Shown piece after piece: positions 50,522 through 59,300 of a stretch of DNA of 64,000 nucleotides. How positions within the stretch are numbered: position 1 is the stretch's first letter; the number at the start of each line of letters is the position of its first letter. A program made the position numbers and the translations under genes. The stretch is from Actinomadura chibensis NBRC 106107 (GTDB lineage Bacteria > Actinomycetota > Actinomycetes > Streptosporangiales > Streptosporangiaceae). The stretch lies in contig NZ_BCQP01000027.1 in assembly GCF_001552135.1 (NCBI RefSeq), forward strand, positions 1-64,000, given 5' to 3'. The notes under the pieces are model-generated. The model was not told where the DNA came from. It searched no databases and saw only the letters and a list, made by a program, of their open reading frames with translations.

Positions 50522-52168
50522 ATGGAAACCGCGAGTAGATCCGGTCCACCATCCGCACCGACCGCCGAATGGTCCGAGAGCCGCGAGGACTTCGCGCTGC
50601 GCTACGTCCCGGTCGGCTTCCGGCACTGGAGCGTGCTCTCCCTGTTCGGGGTGATGCTCGGCATCACCACCGCGCTGTTCTTCCTGGCCTGGGGCGGGGT
50701 CCTGGTCCAGACGTACGGGACGCGCGACCTGGTCGTCGGCATGGTCGTCGCCAGCGCGATCCTCGGCGCGATCAGCTACCTGTGGGCCGACCTGGCCTCC
50801 CGCACCGGGCTCAACTCCGACCTGCTCTCGCGGGGCGCGGGGTTCGGCTTCATGGGGTCGGCGTTCACCTCCATCATCTACACCTTCAACTTCCTGCTCT
50901 TCTTCGCCGTCGAGGGCGCGATCATGGCCAACGCCGTCATGGCGCGGTGGCCGCAGATCCCGTCCGCGGCCGTCTACTCGGTGACCGGGCTGGTCTGCAT
51001 CCCGCTGACCTGGTACGGCCTGCGGCTGATGAACATCCTGATGTGGGTGACGCTGCCGGTCATCGTGGTCTTCCTGGGGCTGACCGTGTGGGAGGCGGCC
51101 CAGCGTCCGATGACCGTGGACTTCTGGGGCTACGAGCCGTCCAGCCCCGTCGCCGCGGCGGCCGGGCCGCCGATCCTGCAACTGATGGCCACCGCGCTCG
51201 CGCTGTCGTCCACCGTCCCGGTCGCCACGGACATGGCGCGGTTCATCCCGCCGCACCGCCGCCGGATCGGCGCGTTCCTGGTCGGGCCGGTGTTCGTCGC
51301 GATGACGCTGCTGGTCCCCGTGCTGCTGGGCGCCTGGCTGTCGCTGCGCTTCGGCGAGACCGACCCCGGTAGGTACCTGCCTTCGGTATTCGGCGTCTGG
51401 GGCGTGCTGTTCGTGGTGGCCACCCAGTTGCGCATCAACACCAGCAACGTCTACTCCGGCTCGCTGGCCTACTCGAACTTCTTCTGCCGGGCCTTCCACT
51501 TCACGCCCGGACGGCACTGGTGGGTCGTGCTCACGGTGGTGCTCGGCACCGCGCTGATGTTCGGGGACGTCTACAGCCACCTCAACGACGCGCTGACGTT
51601 CGAGGGCGTGTTCATCATCGCCTGGGTGATGGCGGTCGTCGCCGACATGACCGTGAACAAGAAGCTGCTGAAGCTCTCGCCCGAGGACTTCCCCTACAAG
51701 CGGGCGCACACCTCGGCCTTCAACCCGGTGGGCGTCGTGCCCGTGGTGTTCGCGCTGCTGGCGGCGCTGCCGCTGGCGTTCGGCCTCGCCGGGGACTACG
51801 GCAAGACGCTGGCGCCCTTCCTGGCGGGCGGGCTGAGCTTCGTCCTGGTGCCCGTGGTGGCGCTGGTGACCCGGGGAAGGCACTACATCGTCCCGTCCGT
51901 GGCGGTCAACGCCGACCCGGCGCTGGTCCCGATCGGGTCCGCGGCGGCGGGCACGGCGGAGCCGTCGGACGAGGAGCGGGAGTGCGTCCGGTGCGCCGAC
52001 CGCTTCGAGCTGGCGGAGTTCGTGACCTGTCCCTTCCACGAGGGACTCATCTGCTCGGTCTGCTGTGCCTCCGACGGCGCCTGCAAGGAGCTGTGCAAGT
52101 CCCCCCGGCTGCTCCAGATCCAGAGCACCGCCGCCATGACCTCGACATCGAAGACGAAGGAGAGCTGA
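50522..52168 (+). CDS. NCS1-family permease with Cys-rich cytosolic tail
   Basis: A 548-residue transporter with about 12 membrane helices (residues 35-470), related to cytosine/purine/hydantoin NCS1 permeases (WGGVLVQTYGTRDLVVG, INTSNVYSGSLAYSNFF). It would import a nucleobase-like or other small N-containing substrate with H+ or Na+. A separate tail (about 475-548) holds seven or more cysteines with a His: ECVRCADRFELAEFVTC, then FHEGLICSVCC and CKELCK. It looks like a zinc-ribbon or metal-binding module, which I do not know from this family. Start ATG at 50522 has a GAAAGGAA site. Confidence 0.85.
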   Translation: METASRSGPPSAPTAEWSESREDFALRYVPVGFRHWSVLSLFGVMLGITTALFFLAWGGVLVQTYGTRDLVVGMVVASAILGAISYLWADLASRTGLNSDLLSRGAGFGFMGSAFTSIIYTFNFLLFFAVEGAIMANAVMARWPQIPSAAVYSVTGLVCIPLTWYGLRLMNILMWVTLPVIVVFLGLTVWEAAQRPMTVDFWGYEPSSPVAAAAGPPILQLMATALALSSTVPVATDMARFIPPHRRRIGAFLVGPVFVAMTLLVPVLLGAWLSLRFGETDPGRYLPSVFGVWGVLFVVATQLRINTSNVYSGSLAYSNFFCRAFHFTPGRHWWVVLTVVLGTALMFGDVYSHLNDALTFEGVFIIAWVMAVVADMTVNKKLLKLSPEDFPYKRAHTSAFNPVGVVPVVFALLAALPLAFGLAGDYGKTLAPFLAGGLSFVLVPVVALVTRGRHYIVPSVAVNADPALVPIGSAAAGTAEPSDEERECVRCADRFELAEFVTCPFHEGLICSVCCASDGACKELCKSPRLLQIQSTAAMTSTSKTKES

Positions 52169-52171
52169 GCC

Positions 52172-52714
52172 ATGACCACCGCATCCCACGACCTCTCGCT
52201 GGCCGACCGCGTGGCGCGCCTGGAGGACGCCGAGGCGATCCGCGCCCTCAAGCACCACTACGCGCGGCTGTGCGACACCGGCCTCGACGCCGACGCCATC
52301 ACCGGGCTGTTCGCGCCCGACGACGACGTCGTCTGGCAGAGCAACGTCTTCGGGACGCACGCCGGACGCGACGCCATCCACGCCTACTTCTCCGGGATCG
52401 GCGACCAGATCCGGTGGGCCGCGCACTACATGGTCAACCCGACCGTGCGCGTCGCCCCGGACGGGCTCACCGCCGAGGGCACCTGGCTCCTGCTGGAGCT
52501 GGCGACGATGCCGGCGCTGGACGGCTTCGTCGGCAACGACGCGGTCATCATGACCGGCTTCTACCAGGACCGGTTCCGCAAGGTGGACGGCGAGTGGAAG
52601 TTCACCCGCATCCAGATCGACTTCGACCACGTGTCGAACCTGGACGCGGGCTGGGCCCGCCAACCCAACCGCGGCGGGGCGCCCGCCGACGTCGCGGCCG
52701 GACGCGCGGTCTGA
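52172..52714 (+). CDS. NTF2-like (SnoaL-type) protein
   Basis: A 180-residue alpha+beta-cone protein: LADRVARLEDAEAIRALKHHYARLCDTG begins the first helix (cited only in part here), then a FAPDDDVVWQSNVFG pocket strand and a conserved WKFTRIQID strand. This fold serves as isomerase, dehydratase or cyclase, or small-molecule binder. It begins 4 bases after the permease stop, so the two are cotranscribed. Acidic and His residues inside the cone (DDD, H in RWAAHYMV) could be catalytic. Substrate unknown. Confidence 0.75.
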   Translation: MTTASHDLSLADRVARLEDAEAIRALKHHYARLCDTGLDADAITGLFAPDDDVVWQSNVFGTHAGRDAIHAYFSGIGDQIRWAAHYMVNPTVRVAPDGLTAEGTWLLLELATMPALDGFVGNDAVIMTGFYQDRFRKVDGEWKFTRIQIDFDHVSNLDAGWARQPNRGGAPADVAAGRAV

Positions 52715-52753
52715 CGCCCCGGCGTCCGGCCCAGACCCGCCAGGGAGAAGCTC

Positions 52754-54337
52754 ATGATCCGCCGCCTGACCGGGGACGACGTCCGCGACCTCGCGCGCCG
52801 TTTCCGGCTGCAGCTGACCGACGAGGCGATCGCGGAGTTCCGCGACCTCGGCAACGAACTGCTCGCCGTCGTGGAGGAGGTCGACGAGCCCCACGCCGCC
52901 GGGGAGCCCCGGCCGCCCCGCGACCGCCGCGACAGCGGCCCCGCCTCGCCGGAGGAGGACCCGCTCAACGCGATCACACGCTGGATCGACGTCGCTGCGC
53001 CCGCGGCCCTCGGCCCGCTGGCCGGGCGGCGGATCGCGGTCAAGGACTCCATCCCGATCGCCGGGATGCCGATGACCTGCGGATCGCACCTACTGAAGGA
53101 CTTCGTCCCGGCGGAGGACAGCGCGGTCACCGCCCGGCTGCTGGCCGCCGGCGCGCGGCTGGTCGCGGTCACCACCATGGACGACCTGGCCTTCAGCGGC
53201 GGCGGCGACACCGGAGCCCGGGGGCCGGTGCGCAACCCGTTCGACCCGTCCCGCACCTCCGGCGGCTCGTCCGGCGGCTCGGCCGCGTGCCTGTGGTACG
53301 AGGAGATCGACGCGGCCGTCGGGACGGACCAGGGCGGCTCCATCCGCGTCCCGGCCGCCTGGTGCGGCGTCGTCGGCCTCAAACCCACGCACGGGCTGGT
53401 GCCCTACACCGGGATCCCCGGGATCGACCAGACCATCGACCACGCCGGCCCGCTCGCGCGGACCGTCGCGGACGCGGCCGAACTCCTCGCGGTGCTCGCC
53501 GGGCCGGACCCCGGAGACCCCCGGCAGCCGGCTGGAACGGTCCCGCAGGACTACGTCGCCGCCGTTGCCGAGGCCGCCGCCGCGGGCGGTGACCTGCGCG
53601 GGCTGACCTTCGGCCTCGTCCGGCAGGCGATCTCGGACGACGTCGGCGCGGACCCTCTGGTGGTCAAGGCCGTCCACGCCACCGCCGACGAGATGCGGCG
53701 GCGCGGTGCCGAGGTGGTCCCGGTCGACCTGCCCGCGCACCTCACCGCGGGCGGCATCGCCTACGCCACCTTCCTGGAGGGCACGCCGCCGCTGCTCCGG
53801 TCGGGCGGCAACGGCTACCAGTGGCGCGGCCGCTACTCGCCCGACCTGGCCGCCGCCGTCCAGCGCGGTCTGCGGGAGTCGGCCGACGCGCTGAGCCCGC
53901 AGATCAAGATCACGCTGATGGTCGGCAGCTACCTCCAGGAGCGGTACGGCGGCGCCGTGTACGCGCGGGCGCAGAACCTGCGCCCGGCGCTCACGGCGGC
54001 GTACGACAGCGCGCTGAGCACCGTCGACGCCCTGCTGCTGCCCACCACCCCCGGCCTGCCCTTCCCCCTGGACCCGCCGCCCTCGCCGGGCGACAACGTC
54101 CGGCGCGGCTGGGCGCTGCTGGCCAACACCACGCCGACCGACCTGACCGGGCACCCCGCCATATCGCTGCCCCTCGCGGAGGCGGCGGGGCTGCCCGTCG
54201 GGGTGATGCTCGTCGGGCGCCGCTTCGCCGACGCCGAGCTGCTGAGCACGGCCGCGCGCTGCGAGGCCGCGCTCGGCCGCCGGCCCCTGACCGGACCGGA
54301 CATCCCACGGACCCCGCGAGCCCCGAGAACGAACTGA
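52754..54337 (+). CDS. Amidase (amidase signature family)
   Basis: A 527-residue amidase. The Ser-cisSer-Lys triad is present: Lys97 in IAVKDSIPIAG, the first Ser in SGGSSGGSAA (about 170-178) and the nucleophile in TDQGGSIRVPA (about Ser196). GVVGLKPTHGLVPYTG follows as usual. It hydrolyses an amide, releasing ammonia or an amine. A helical N-terminal unit of about 60 residues (LTGDDVRDLARRFRLQLTDE) precedes the signature domain, as in allophanate-hydrolase relatives and related enzymes. Neighbouring permease and oxidoreductases suggest use of a nitrogenous compound. Confidence 0.92.
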   Translation: MIRRLTGDDVRDLARRFRLQLTDEAIAEFRDLGNELLAVVEEVDEPHAAGEPRPPRDRRDSGPASPEEDPLNAITRWIDVAAPAALGPLAGRRIAVKDSIPIAGMPMTCGSHLLKDFVPAEDSAVTARLLAAGARLVAVTTMDDLAFSGGGDTGARGPVRNPFDPSRTSGGSSGGSAACLWYEEIDAAVGTDQGGSIRVPAAWCGVVGLKPTHGLVPYTGIPGIDQTIDHAGPLARTVADAAELLAVLAGPDPGDPRQPAGTVPQDYVAAVAEAAAAGGDLRGLTFGLVRQAISDDVGADPLVVKAVHATADEMRRRGAEVVPVDLPAHLTAGGIAYATFLEGTPPLLRSGGNGYQWRGRYSPDLAAAVQRGLRESADALSPQIKITLMVGSYLQERYGGAVYARAQNLRPALTAAYDSALSTVDALLLPTTPGLPFPLDPPPSPGDNVRRGWALLANTTPTDLTGHPAISLPLAEAAGLPVGVMLVGRRFADAELLSTAARCEAALGRRPLTGPDIPRTPRAPRTN

Positions 54338-54354
54338 TCAGGAGCGCACCGCAC

Positions 54355-54930
54355 ATGACCACGTCCTTCACAGGATCCCCGCCGGAAGATCCGCCGCTCG
54401 GGCCGGTCGGCCAGATCGGCCTGGTCGTCACCGACATCGTCACCGCCAGCCGGCGGTACGGCCGGATCTTCGGCATCGGCTCCTGGCTCCGCTACACCTA
54501 CGGCCCGCGCACCGTCCCGGTGCTCGAATACCGGCACGGGCCGGGCGAGTTCACCGCGCACATCGCGCTCGGCGGCGCCGACCCGCAGATCGAGCTGATC
54601 GAGCCGGTGGACGGCCCCTCGGTCTACGACGAGCACCTGCGCACCGCGGGCGAGGGCCTGCACCACGTGGGAGTGTTCGTCGACTCGGTCGAGCGGGCGG
54701 CCGCCGCGATGGCGGAACGCGGCCACGAGGTCATCCAGGCGGGCCGCGGCTACGGGCTGGACGGGGACGGCGCGTTCGCCTACTTCGACACCCTGGACGA
54801 CTACCAGGTGATCATCGAGGCCATCGAGCGTCCCGCCCGCCGCCGCCCGTCCCTGGACGCCTGGGACCTGAGCCACCGGGCCGGCGCCGCCCCGGCCACA
54901 TCCATCCCACGATCGGAGGGCCCCGCGTGA
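54355..54930 (+). CDS. VOC/glyoxalase-fold protein
   Basis: A 191-residue protein of the vicinal oxygen chelate superfamily. The paired beta-alpha-beta-beta-beta units begin at QIGLVVTDIVTASRRYGRIFG and HHVGVFVDSVERAAAAM. Likely metal ligands are Gln, His and Glu (VGQIGLV; LHHVGV; VIIEAIE). It resembles methylmalonyl-CoA epimerase or lyase-like members, but the exact reaction cannot be read. Start ATG 54355 lies 17 bases after the amidase; its end overlaps the E1 alpha start (GTGA). Confidence 0.82.
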   Translation: MTTSFTGSPPEDPPLGPVGQIGLVVTDIVTASRRYGRIFGIGSWLRYTYGPRTVPVLEYRHGPGEFTAHIALGGADPQIELIEPVDGPSVYDEHLRTAGEGLHHVGVFVDSVERAAAAMAERGHEVIQAGRGYGLDGDGAFAYFDTLDDYQVIIEAIERPARRRPSLDAWDLSHRAGAAPATSIPRSEGPA

Positions 54931-55934
54931 CCACCACTCATCCGGACACCGCCGGCGTCGACCTCGACGTCCGGCTGCGCCTCTACCGCGCGATGCGGGA
55001 GATGCGGCTGTTCGAGAAACGCGCCTACGACCTGTTCATGCAGAACCTGGTCAAGGGCACCAGCCATCTGTCCCTGGGGCAGGAGGCGATCGCGGCGGGT
55101 TTCGGCGTGGCGATGCGTCCCGGCGACTACACCTTCGCCACCTACCGGGGCCACGCCCACACGCTCGCGCGCGGTGTGCCGATGGGGCCCGTGCTGGCGG
55201 AGCTGATGGGCCGCGCCAACGGCCTGATGGCCGGCAAGGGCGGTTCGATGCACCTCACCAGCGTCGAGCACGGGATGATGGGCTCCTACGCGATCATCGG
55301 CGCGCACCTGCCGATCGCGCTGGGAGCGGCGTGGTCCGCCGCGTACCGCGGCACCGGCCAGGTCGCCGTCTGCTTCTTCGGCGACGGCACCACCAACATC
55401 GGCGCCTTCCACGAGGCGCTCAACCTGGCGGCGGTGTGGAAGCTGCCCGTCGTGTTCGTGTGCGAGAACAACCACTACATGGAGTACACGCCGATCTCGG
55501 CCGTGACCGCTGTTCCGCGTCCCGCCGCCGACCGGGCCGCCGCCTACGGCCTGGAACCGGTCGTGGTGGACGGCAACGACGCCGACGAGACGCACGCGGC
55601 CGCCGTCGCCGCGCTGGCACGGGCCCGCGCGGGCGAAGGCCCGACCCTCATCGAGGCCGAGACCTACCGCCACGGCGGCCACTCGCGCGCCGACCCCGGC
55701 AAGTACCGGCCCCGGGACGAGGTCGACGCATGGCTGGCCCGCGACCCCCTTCCGGCCTACCGGGACCGCCTGCTCGGGCTCGGCGTACCGGCGGGCCGGC
55801 TCGACGAGATCGACGCCGCGGTCCTCGCGGCGGTGGACCTGGCCACCGAGCAGGCCAAGGCCGGCGCAGAACCGGGCGCCGAGCTGGTGGAGAAGGACGT
55901 GTGGGCCGACGGAGGCGCGGCATGGCGCAGGTGA
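54927..55934 (+). CDS. TPP-dependent 2-oxo/acetoin dehydrogenase E1 alpha
   Basis: A 335-residue alpha subunit. The thiamine diphosphate motif is complete: GDG in FFGDGTTNIG and NN in VCENNHY, about 30 residues apart. MREMRLFEKR, SHLSLGQEAIAAG and the RYRGHAH-like TYRGHAHTLARG match the E1 family. HGGHSRADPGKYRP near residue 250 is the phosphorylation-loop region. Sequence style is closest to acetoin or branched-chain/pyruvate E1. It works with the beta subunit 50 bases downstream. No E2 or E3 gene lies in the window. GTG start at 54927 overlaps the VOC stop. Confidence 0.92.
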   Translation: MTTTHPDTAGVDLDVRLRLYRAMREMRLFEKRAYDLFMQNLVKGTSHLSLGQEAIAAGFGVAMRPGDYTFATYRGHAHTLARGVPMGPVLAELMGRANGLMAGKGGSMHLTSVEHGMMGSYAIIGAHLPIALGAAWSAAYRGTGQVAVCFFGDGTTNIGAFHEALNLAAVWKLPVVFVCENNHYMEYTPISAVTAVPRPAADRAAAYGLEPVVVDGNDADETHAAAVAALARARAGEGPTLIEAETYRHGGHSRADPGKYRPRDEVDAWLARDPLPAYRDRLLGLGVPAGRLDEIDAAVLAAVDLATEQAKAGAEPGAELVEKDVWADGGAAWRR

Positions 55935-55986
55935 GGCGCGAGAACCCGGCCGGCCCGACGGCGGACGAGATGAACGGAGGATCGTG

Positions 55987-56961
55987 ATGGCACCGCTGAC
56001 CTACCGGGAGGCCGTGGCCCGCGGGATCGCGCAGGAGATGCGCCGCGACGACAGCGTGGTGTTCCTCGGCGAGGACGTCGCCGCCGCCGGAGGCGTGTTC
56101 AAGACCACGGTCGGGCTGCTGGACGAGTTCGGCCCCGACAGGGTCCGCGACACCCCGATCTCCGAGCAGGCCATCCTCGGCGCCGCGATGGGCGCGGCGA
56201 TGACCGGCCTGCGCCCGATCGCGGAGATCATGTTCAGCGACTTCTACGCCGTGTGCTGGGACATCGTGGTCAACGAGATCGCCAAGTCCCGGTACATGAC
56301 CAACGGCCAGGTCACGTTCCCGCTGGTCGTCAAGTCGGGGAACGGCGGCGGCCTGCGCTTCGGCGCCCAGCACTCGCAGGCGATCGAGAACTGGGCGATG
56401 GCCGTCCCCGGCCTGAAGGTGGTCGCCCCGGCCACTCCCGCCGACGTGGTGGGGCTGATGGCGGCCGCCGTCCGCGACCCCGACCCGGTGCTGTTCTTCG
56501 AGGCCAAGGGCATGTACGCGACGAAGGCCGAGGTCCCCGACGGCGAGATCGTCGACGAGCTCGGGACGGCGCGGATCGTCCGGGAAGGCGGCGACTGCAC
56601 GATCGCCGCGCTGGGCATGATGGTGCCGCGCGCGCTGACCGCCGCCGAGGAACTGGCCCGCGAGGGCGTGGAGGCGACGGTCGTGGACGTCCGATCCCTG
56701 GTCCCGCTCGACACCACCACCATCCTGGACGCCTTCTCGGCGACGGGACGGCTGTTCACCGTCGAGGAGAACCCGCGGCTGTGCGGCTGGGGCGCCGAGC
56801 TGGTGTCCATCGTGGCCGAGGAACGTTTCAACGACCTCGACGGGCCGCTGGTCAGGATCACGACACCCCATGTCCCGCTACCCGCCGCCGGCGCCTTGGA
56901 GGACGCCGCGCTGCCGAGCGTCGCGCGCATCGCGGACACGATCCGGAGGTCGCTGGACTGA
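55987..56961 (+). CDS. TPP-dependent 2-oxo/acetoin dehydrogenase E1 beta
   Basis: A 324-residue transketolase-like subunit completing the E1 heterotetramer. Motifs: FLGEDVAAAGGVFKTT, RVRDTPISEQAILGAAMGAA, RPIAEIMFSDF, GGLRFGAQHSQAIENW and KVVAPATPADVVGL. The C-terminal transketolase domain has DVRSLVPLD and VEENPRLCGWGAEL. Start ATG at 55987 is preferred over the adjacent GTG at 55984 because GGAGG then has 6-base spacing. The E1 pair decarboxylates a 2-oxo acid or cleaves an acetoin-like ketone and passes an acyl group to lipoyl-E2, which must be supplied from elsewhere. Confidence 0.92.
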   Translation: MAPLTYREAVARGIAQEMRRDDSVVFLGEDVAAAGGVFKTTVGLLDEFGPDRVRDTPISEQAILGAAMGAAMTGLRPIAEIMFSDFYAVCWDIVVNEIAKSRYMTNGQVTFPLVVKSGNGGGLRFGAQHSQAIENWAMAVPGLKVVAPATPADVVGLMAAAVRDPDPVLFFEAKGMYATKAEVPDGEIVDELGTARIVREGGDCTIAALGMMVPRALTAAEELAREGVEATVVDVRSLVPLDTTTILDAFSATGRLFTVEENPRLCGWGAELVSIVAEERFNDLDGPLVRITTPHVPLPAAGALEDAALPSVARIADTIRRSLD

Positions 56962-57110
56962 TCGGCATCACCGCGAATCTGCCATAAGCGGACCGTGGCC
57001 CGGAAGAAGAGCCCGCGATGGAAGGTTGTCCACGCTATGGACATCAACCCCTTTCCCCGAACCGACTGTCCCGGACCATGCGGGCCCGCTTCGCCTGAAG
57101 AGGAGACGAG

Positions 57111-58082
57111 ATGGATCTGAGCCGCTTGGGCGTGGTCTTCGGCAGCCTGACTCCGCCGGAGCAGTTGACGCACGCCGCCGCCCAGGCGGAAGAACTGGGC
57201 TTCGGTGAGTTGTGGTTCTCCGAGGACTGCTTCTTCACCGGCGGCCTTTCGGGACTGACCCAGCTGCTGGCGGCGACCCGGAAGGTGCCCGCCGGGCTGG
57301 GCCTGGCCAGCGTGATGACCAGGCACCCGGCGATCCTCGCCATGGAACTGGCCGGCCTGGCCCGCATGTACCCGGGCCGCGGCCGCGCCGCGATCGGCCT
57401 CGGCAACAGTCACTGGCTCGGGCAGATGGGCCTGCTGCCCGAACGTCCGCTGACCGCTGTCACGGAGACCTTCGAGGTGCTGCGCGAACTTCTGACCGGC
57501 GCGGCCGTCTCCCGCACGACCACGGCTCATGTGTTCGACGACGTCCGGCTGGAGTTCGCGCCGGAACAACCGCCGGAGCTGTGGATCGGCGCCGTCAACG
57601 AGCGCGCGTTGCGGGCCGCCGGCGCGCTGGCCGACGGGGTGCTGCTGTCGGTGCTGGCCGGTCCCGCCTATGTGGCCTGGGCCAGGCGCCAGGTGGGGAC
57701 GGCGCCGATCAGCGCCTTCGTCCTGGCCGCGGTGGCCGACGACGACCGCACGGCCCGCGACGCCGTACGGCAGGCCGTCGGCTTCTTCCTGCGGGCGGAG
57801 TCCCACACCGCGCTGGTCGGCCGATCAGAACACGGCGCCGAGATCAGGAAGCGGATCGCCGGCCTCGGCGAGAGGGACCCGCTCGTCGTGGAGGACGAGT
57901 GGATCGACGAGTTCGCCGTCGCCGGTACTCCGGACCGGGTTCGGAGCGGGCTGCGCGAGCTGCGCGCGGCCGGTGCCGACTCCCTCGGGCTGTGGCTGTT
58001 CCCGCCGGAGCGGCTCGGCGAGCAACTCCGCCGCGTCGCGCGAGAGGTCGCCACGGCTCCGGGCGGCGACCCGAAGCCGTAG
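57111..58082 (+). CDS. Second LLM-class flavin-dependent oxidoreductase
   Basis: A 323-residue luciferase-like protein: LGVVFGSLTPPEQL, AAQAEELGFGELWFSED, AGLARMYPGRGRAAIGLGN, RTTTAHVFDDVRLEF, PPELWIGAVNERAL. Resembles methylene-tetrahydromethanopterin-reductase-like F420 enzymes. It is not closely related to the LLM enzyme at 49399, so the two probably act on different intermediates. A GAAGAGGAGACG site supports ATG 57111. The 149-base gap before it could hold its own promoter. A bidirectional hairpin follows. Confidence 0.87.
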   Translation: MDLSRLGVVFGSLTPPEQLTHAAAQAEELGFGELWFSEDCFFTGGLSGLTQLLAATRKVPAGLGLASVMTRHPAILAMELAGLARMYPGRGRAAIGLGNSHWLGQMGLLPERPLTAVTETFEVLRELLTGAAVSRTTTAHVFDDVRLEFAPEQPPELWIGAVNERALRAAGALADGVLLSVLAGPAYVAWARRQVGTAPISAFVLAAVADDDRTARDAVRQAVGFFLRAESHTALVGRSEHGAEIRKRIAGLGERDPLVVEDEWIDEFAVAGTPDRVRSGLRELRAAGADSLGLWLFPPERLGEQLRRVAREVATAPGGDPKP

Positions 58083-58086
58083 CGTC

Positions 58087-58113
58087 CCGGTCCGGGACGG
58101 GGGCCCGGACCGG
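58087..58113. terminator. Bidirectional terminator between convergent genes
   Basis: CCGGTCCGGG and CCCGGACCGG form a perfect 10-bp stem with a 7-base loop, 4 bases after the LLM stop and 11 bases before the amidohydrolase end. A pyrimidine-rich tract follows on the plus strand. Confidence 0.75.
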
Positions 58114-58124
58114 CTTCTCCCGCT

Positions 58125-59300
58125 CTACTGGGGCAGCCCGGCGAGATAGGTCGCAACGGGTTTCCGCAACGCGGTGATGTCGCGGGCCGGGTCGCCCGGC
58201 ACGATCAGCAGGTCGGCGTCATATCCGGCCCGGAGGCGTCCCTTGCGGTCCGGCAGGCCGCACGCTTCGGCGGCGGCCGACGTGGCGGCTCGCAGAGCCG
58301 CCGTCGCGGGCAGCCCGGCGAGCACGTACTCCTCCAGGGTGAAGGGCAGCAACCCATGCGGTTTGGCCGGGCCGATGCCTCCGTCCGAGCCTGCCACCAG
58401 CCGGATCCCGCCCCGGTGAAGCCGCACGGCGGCATCACGCAGAGCCGCCTCGGTGATACCGGCGCGCGCGGCCACGGCGATGATCTCCGGTGGGACCACG
58501 ACGTCGGGGTCCGACCCGAGCGTGGCGCAGACGGCGGTCCCCGCCTCGGCCAGCGCGGCGAGCAGCGCGTCGTCGACGCGCACGCCGTCACGAGTCAGGC
58601 AGGTGCAGTGCTCGATGCCGTCGACGCCCGCGGCCACGGCCTGCCGCACCGCGTCGAGGGCGTGCGCGTGCGCGGTGATCGGCAGTCCGGCCCGGTGGGC
58701 CTCGTCGACCGCCGCGCGCACCTCCACCTCGGTGAACTGCGGGTTCATGGTGTCGGTACCGGGCGTCAGCACACCGCCGCTGCCCATGAGCTTCACGATG
58801 TCCGCGCCGCGTTCCGCCCGCCGCCGGACCGCCGCCCGTATCTCCGCCACGCCGCGCGCCTCCCCGCCCAGCGCCGCGCAGTGCCCGCCCACGCTGGTGA
58901 TCGGCGTCCCGGATGCCACGACCGTGGGCAGCCCGGGGCTGTTCCGTGACCTCCACTCCAGCACCGCGTCCTGATAGTCGCCCAAGTCCCGTACGGTGGT
59001 CACGCCCGCGGCCAGGTGCCGGCGCAGCGACGCCTCAATCGTGGCGCGCACTTCTCCCTGGGAGAAGTCCATGACGCGTTCGAGCGCGCCAGGGCCGCCG
59101 TCCGCGCACAGGTGCACGTGCGCGTCGATCAGGCCGGGCATCGCCGTCCCGTCATGCCGCCGCGTCGTCCACCCATCGGGCGCCTCCGCGCCCGGCTGGA
59201 CGCCGACGATCCGTCCGTCCTCCACCAGCACCAAGGTCGGCCCGTCAAGTGACTGTTCGCCATCGAACAGCCCGTCCACACCAATCGCAAGTCTGCTCAC
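58125..59300 (-). CDS. Metal-dependent amidohydrolase
   Basis: A 391-residue TIM-barrel hydrolase of the imidazolonepropionase/prolidase-like group. Metal ligands: DAHVHL, a Lys in ADIVKLMGSGG (probably carbamylated), ITAHAHAL, GIEHC and the final Asp in VAGSDGG. Substrates of this group are cyclic or linear amides, and a role in the adjacent cluster (ring opening of a lactam or imide) is plausible but inferred. The GTG at 59300 is taken because the protein fold starts there (LAIGVDGLFDG); the frame is open to 59390 and no start has a good ribosome site. Convergent with the LLM gene. Confidence 0.85.
   Translation of the reverse strand: MSRLAIGVDGLFDGEQSLDGPTLVLVEDGRIVGVQPGAEAPDGWTTRRHDGTAMPGLIDAHVHLCADGGPGALERVMDFSQGEVRATIEASLRRHLAAGVTTVRDLGDYQDAVLEWRSRNSPGLPTVVASGTPITSVGGHCAALGGEARGVAEIRAAVRRRAERGADIVKLMGSGGVLTPGTDTMNPQFTEVEVRAAVDEAHRAGLPITAHAHALDAVRQAVAAGVDGIEHCTCLTRDGVRVDDALLAALAEAGTAVCATLGSDPDVVVPPEIIAVAARAGITEAALRDAAVRLHRGGIRLVAGSDGGIGPAKPHGLLPFTLEEYVLAGLPATAALRAATSAAAEACGLPDRKGRLRAGYDADLLIVPGDPARDITALRKPVATYLAGLPQ

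Noticed and set aside
55922..55987. 21-codon ORF between E1 alpha and E1 beta
   Set aside because: Out-of-frame start inside the end of E1 alpha; too short and no supporting signal.
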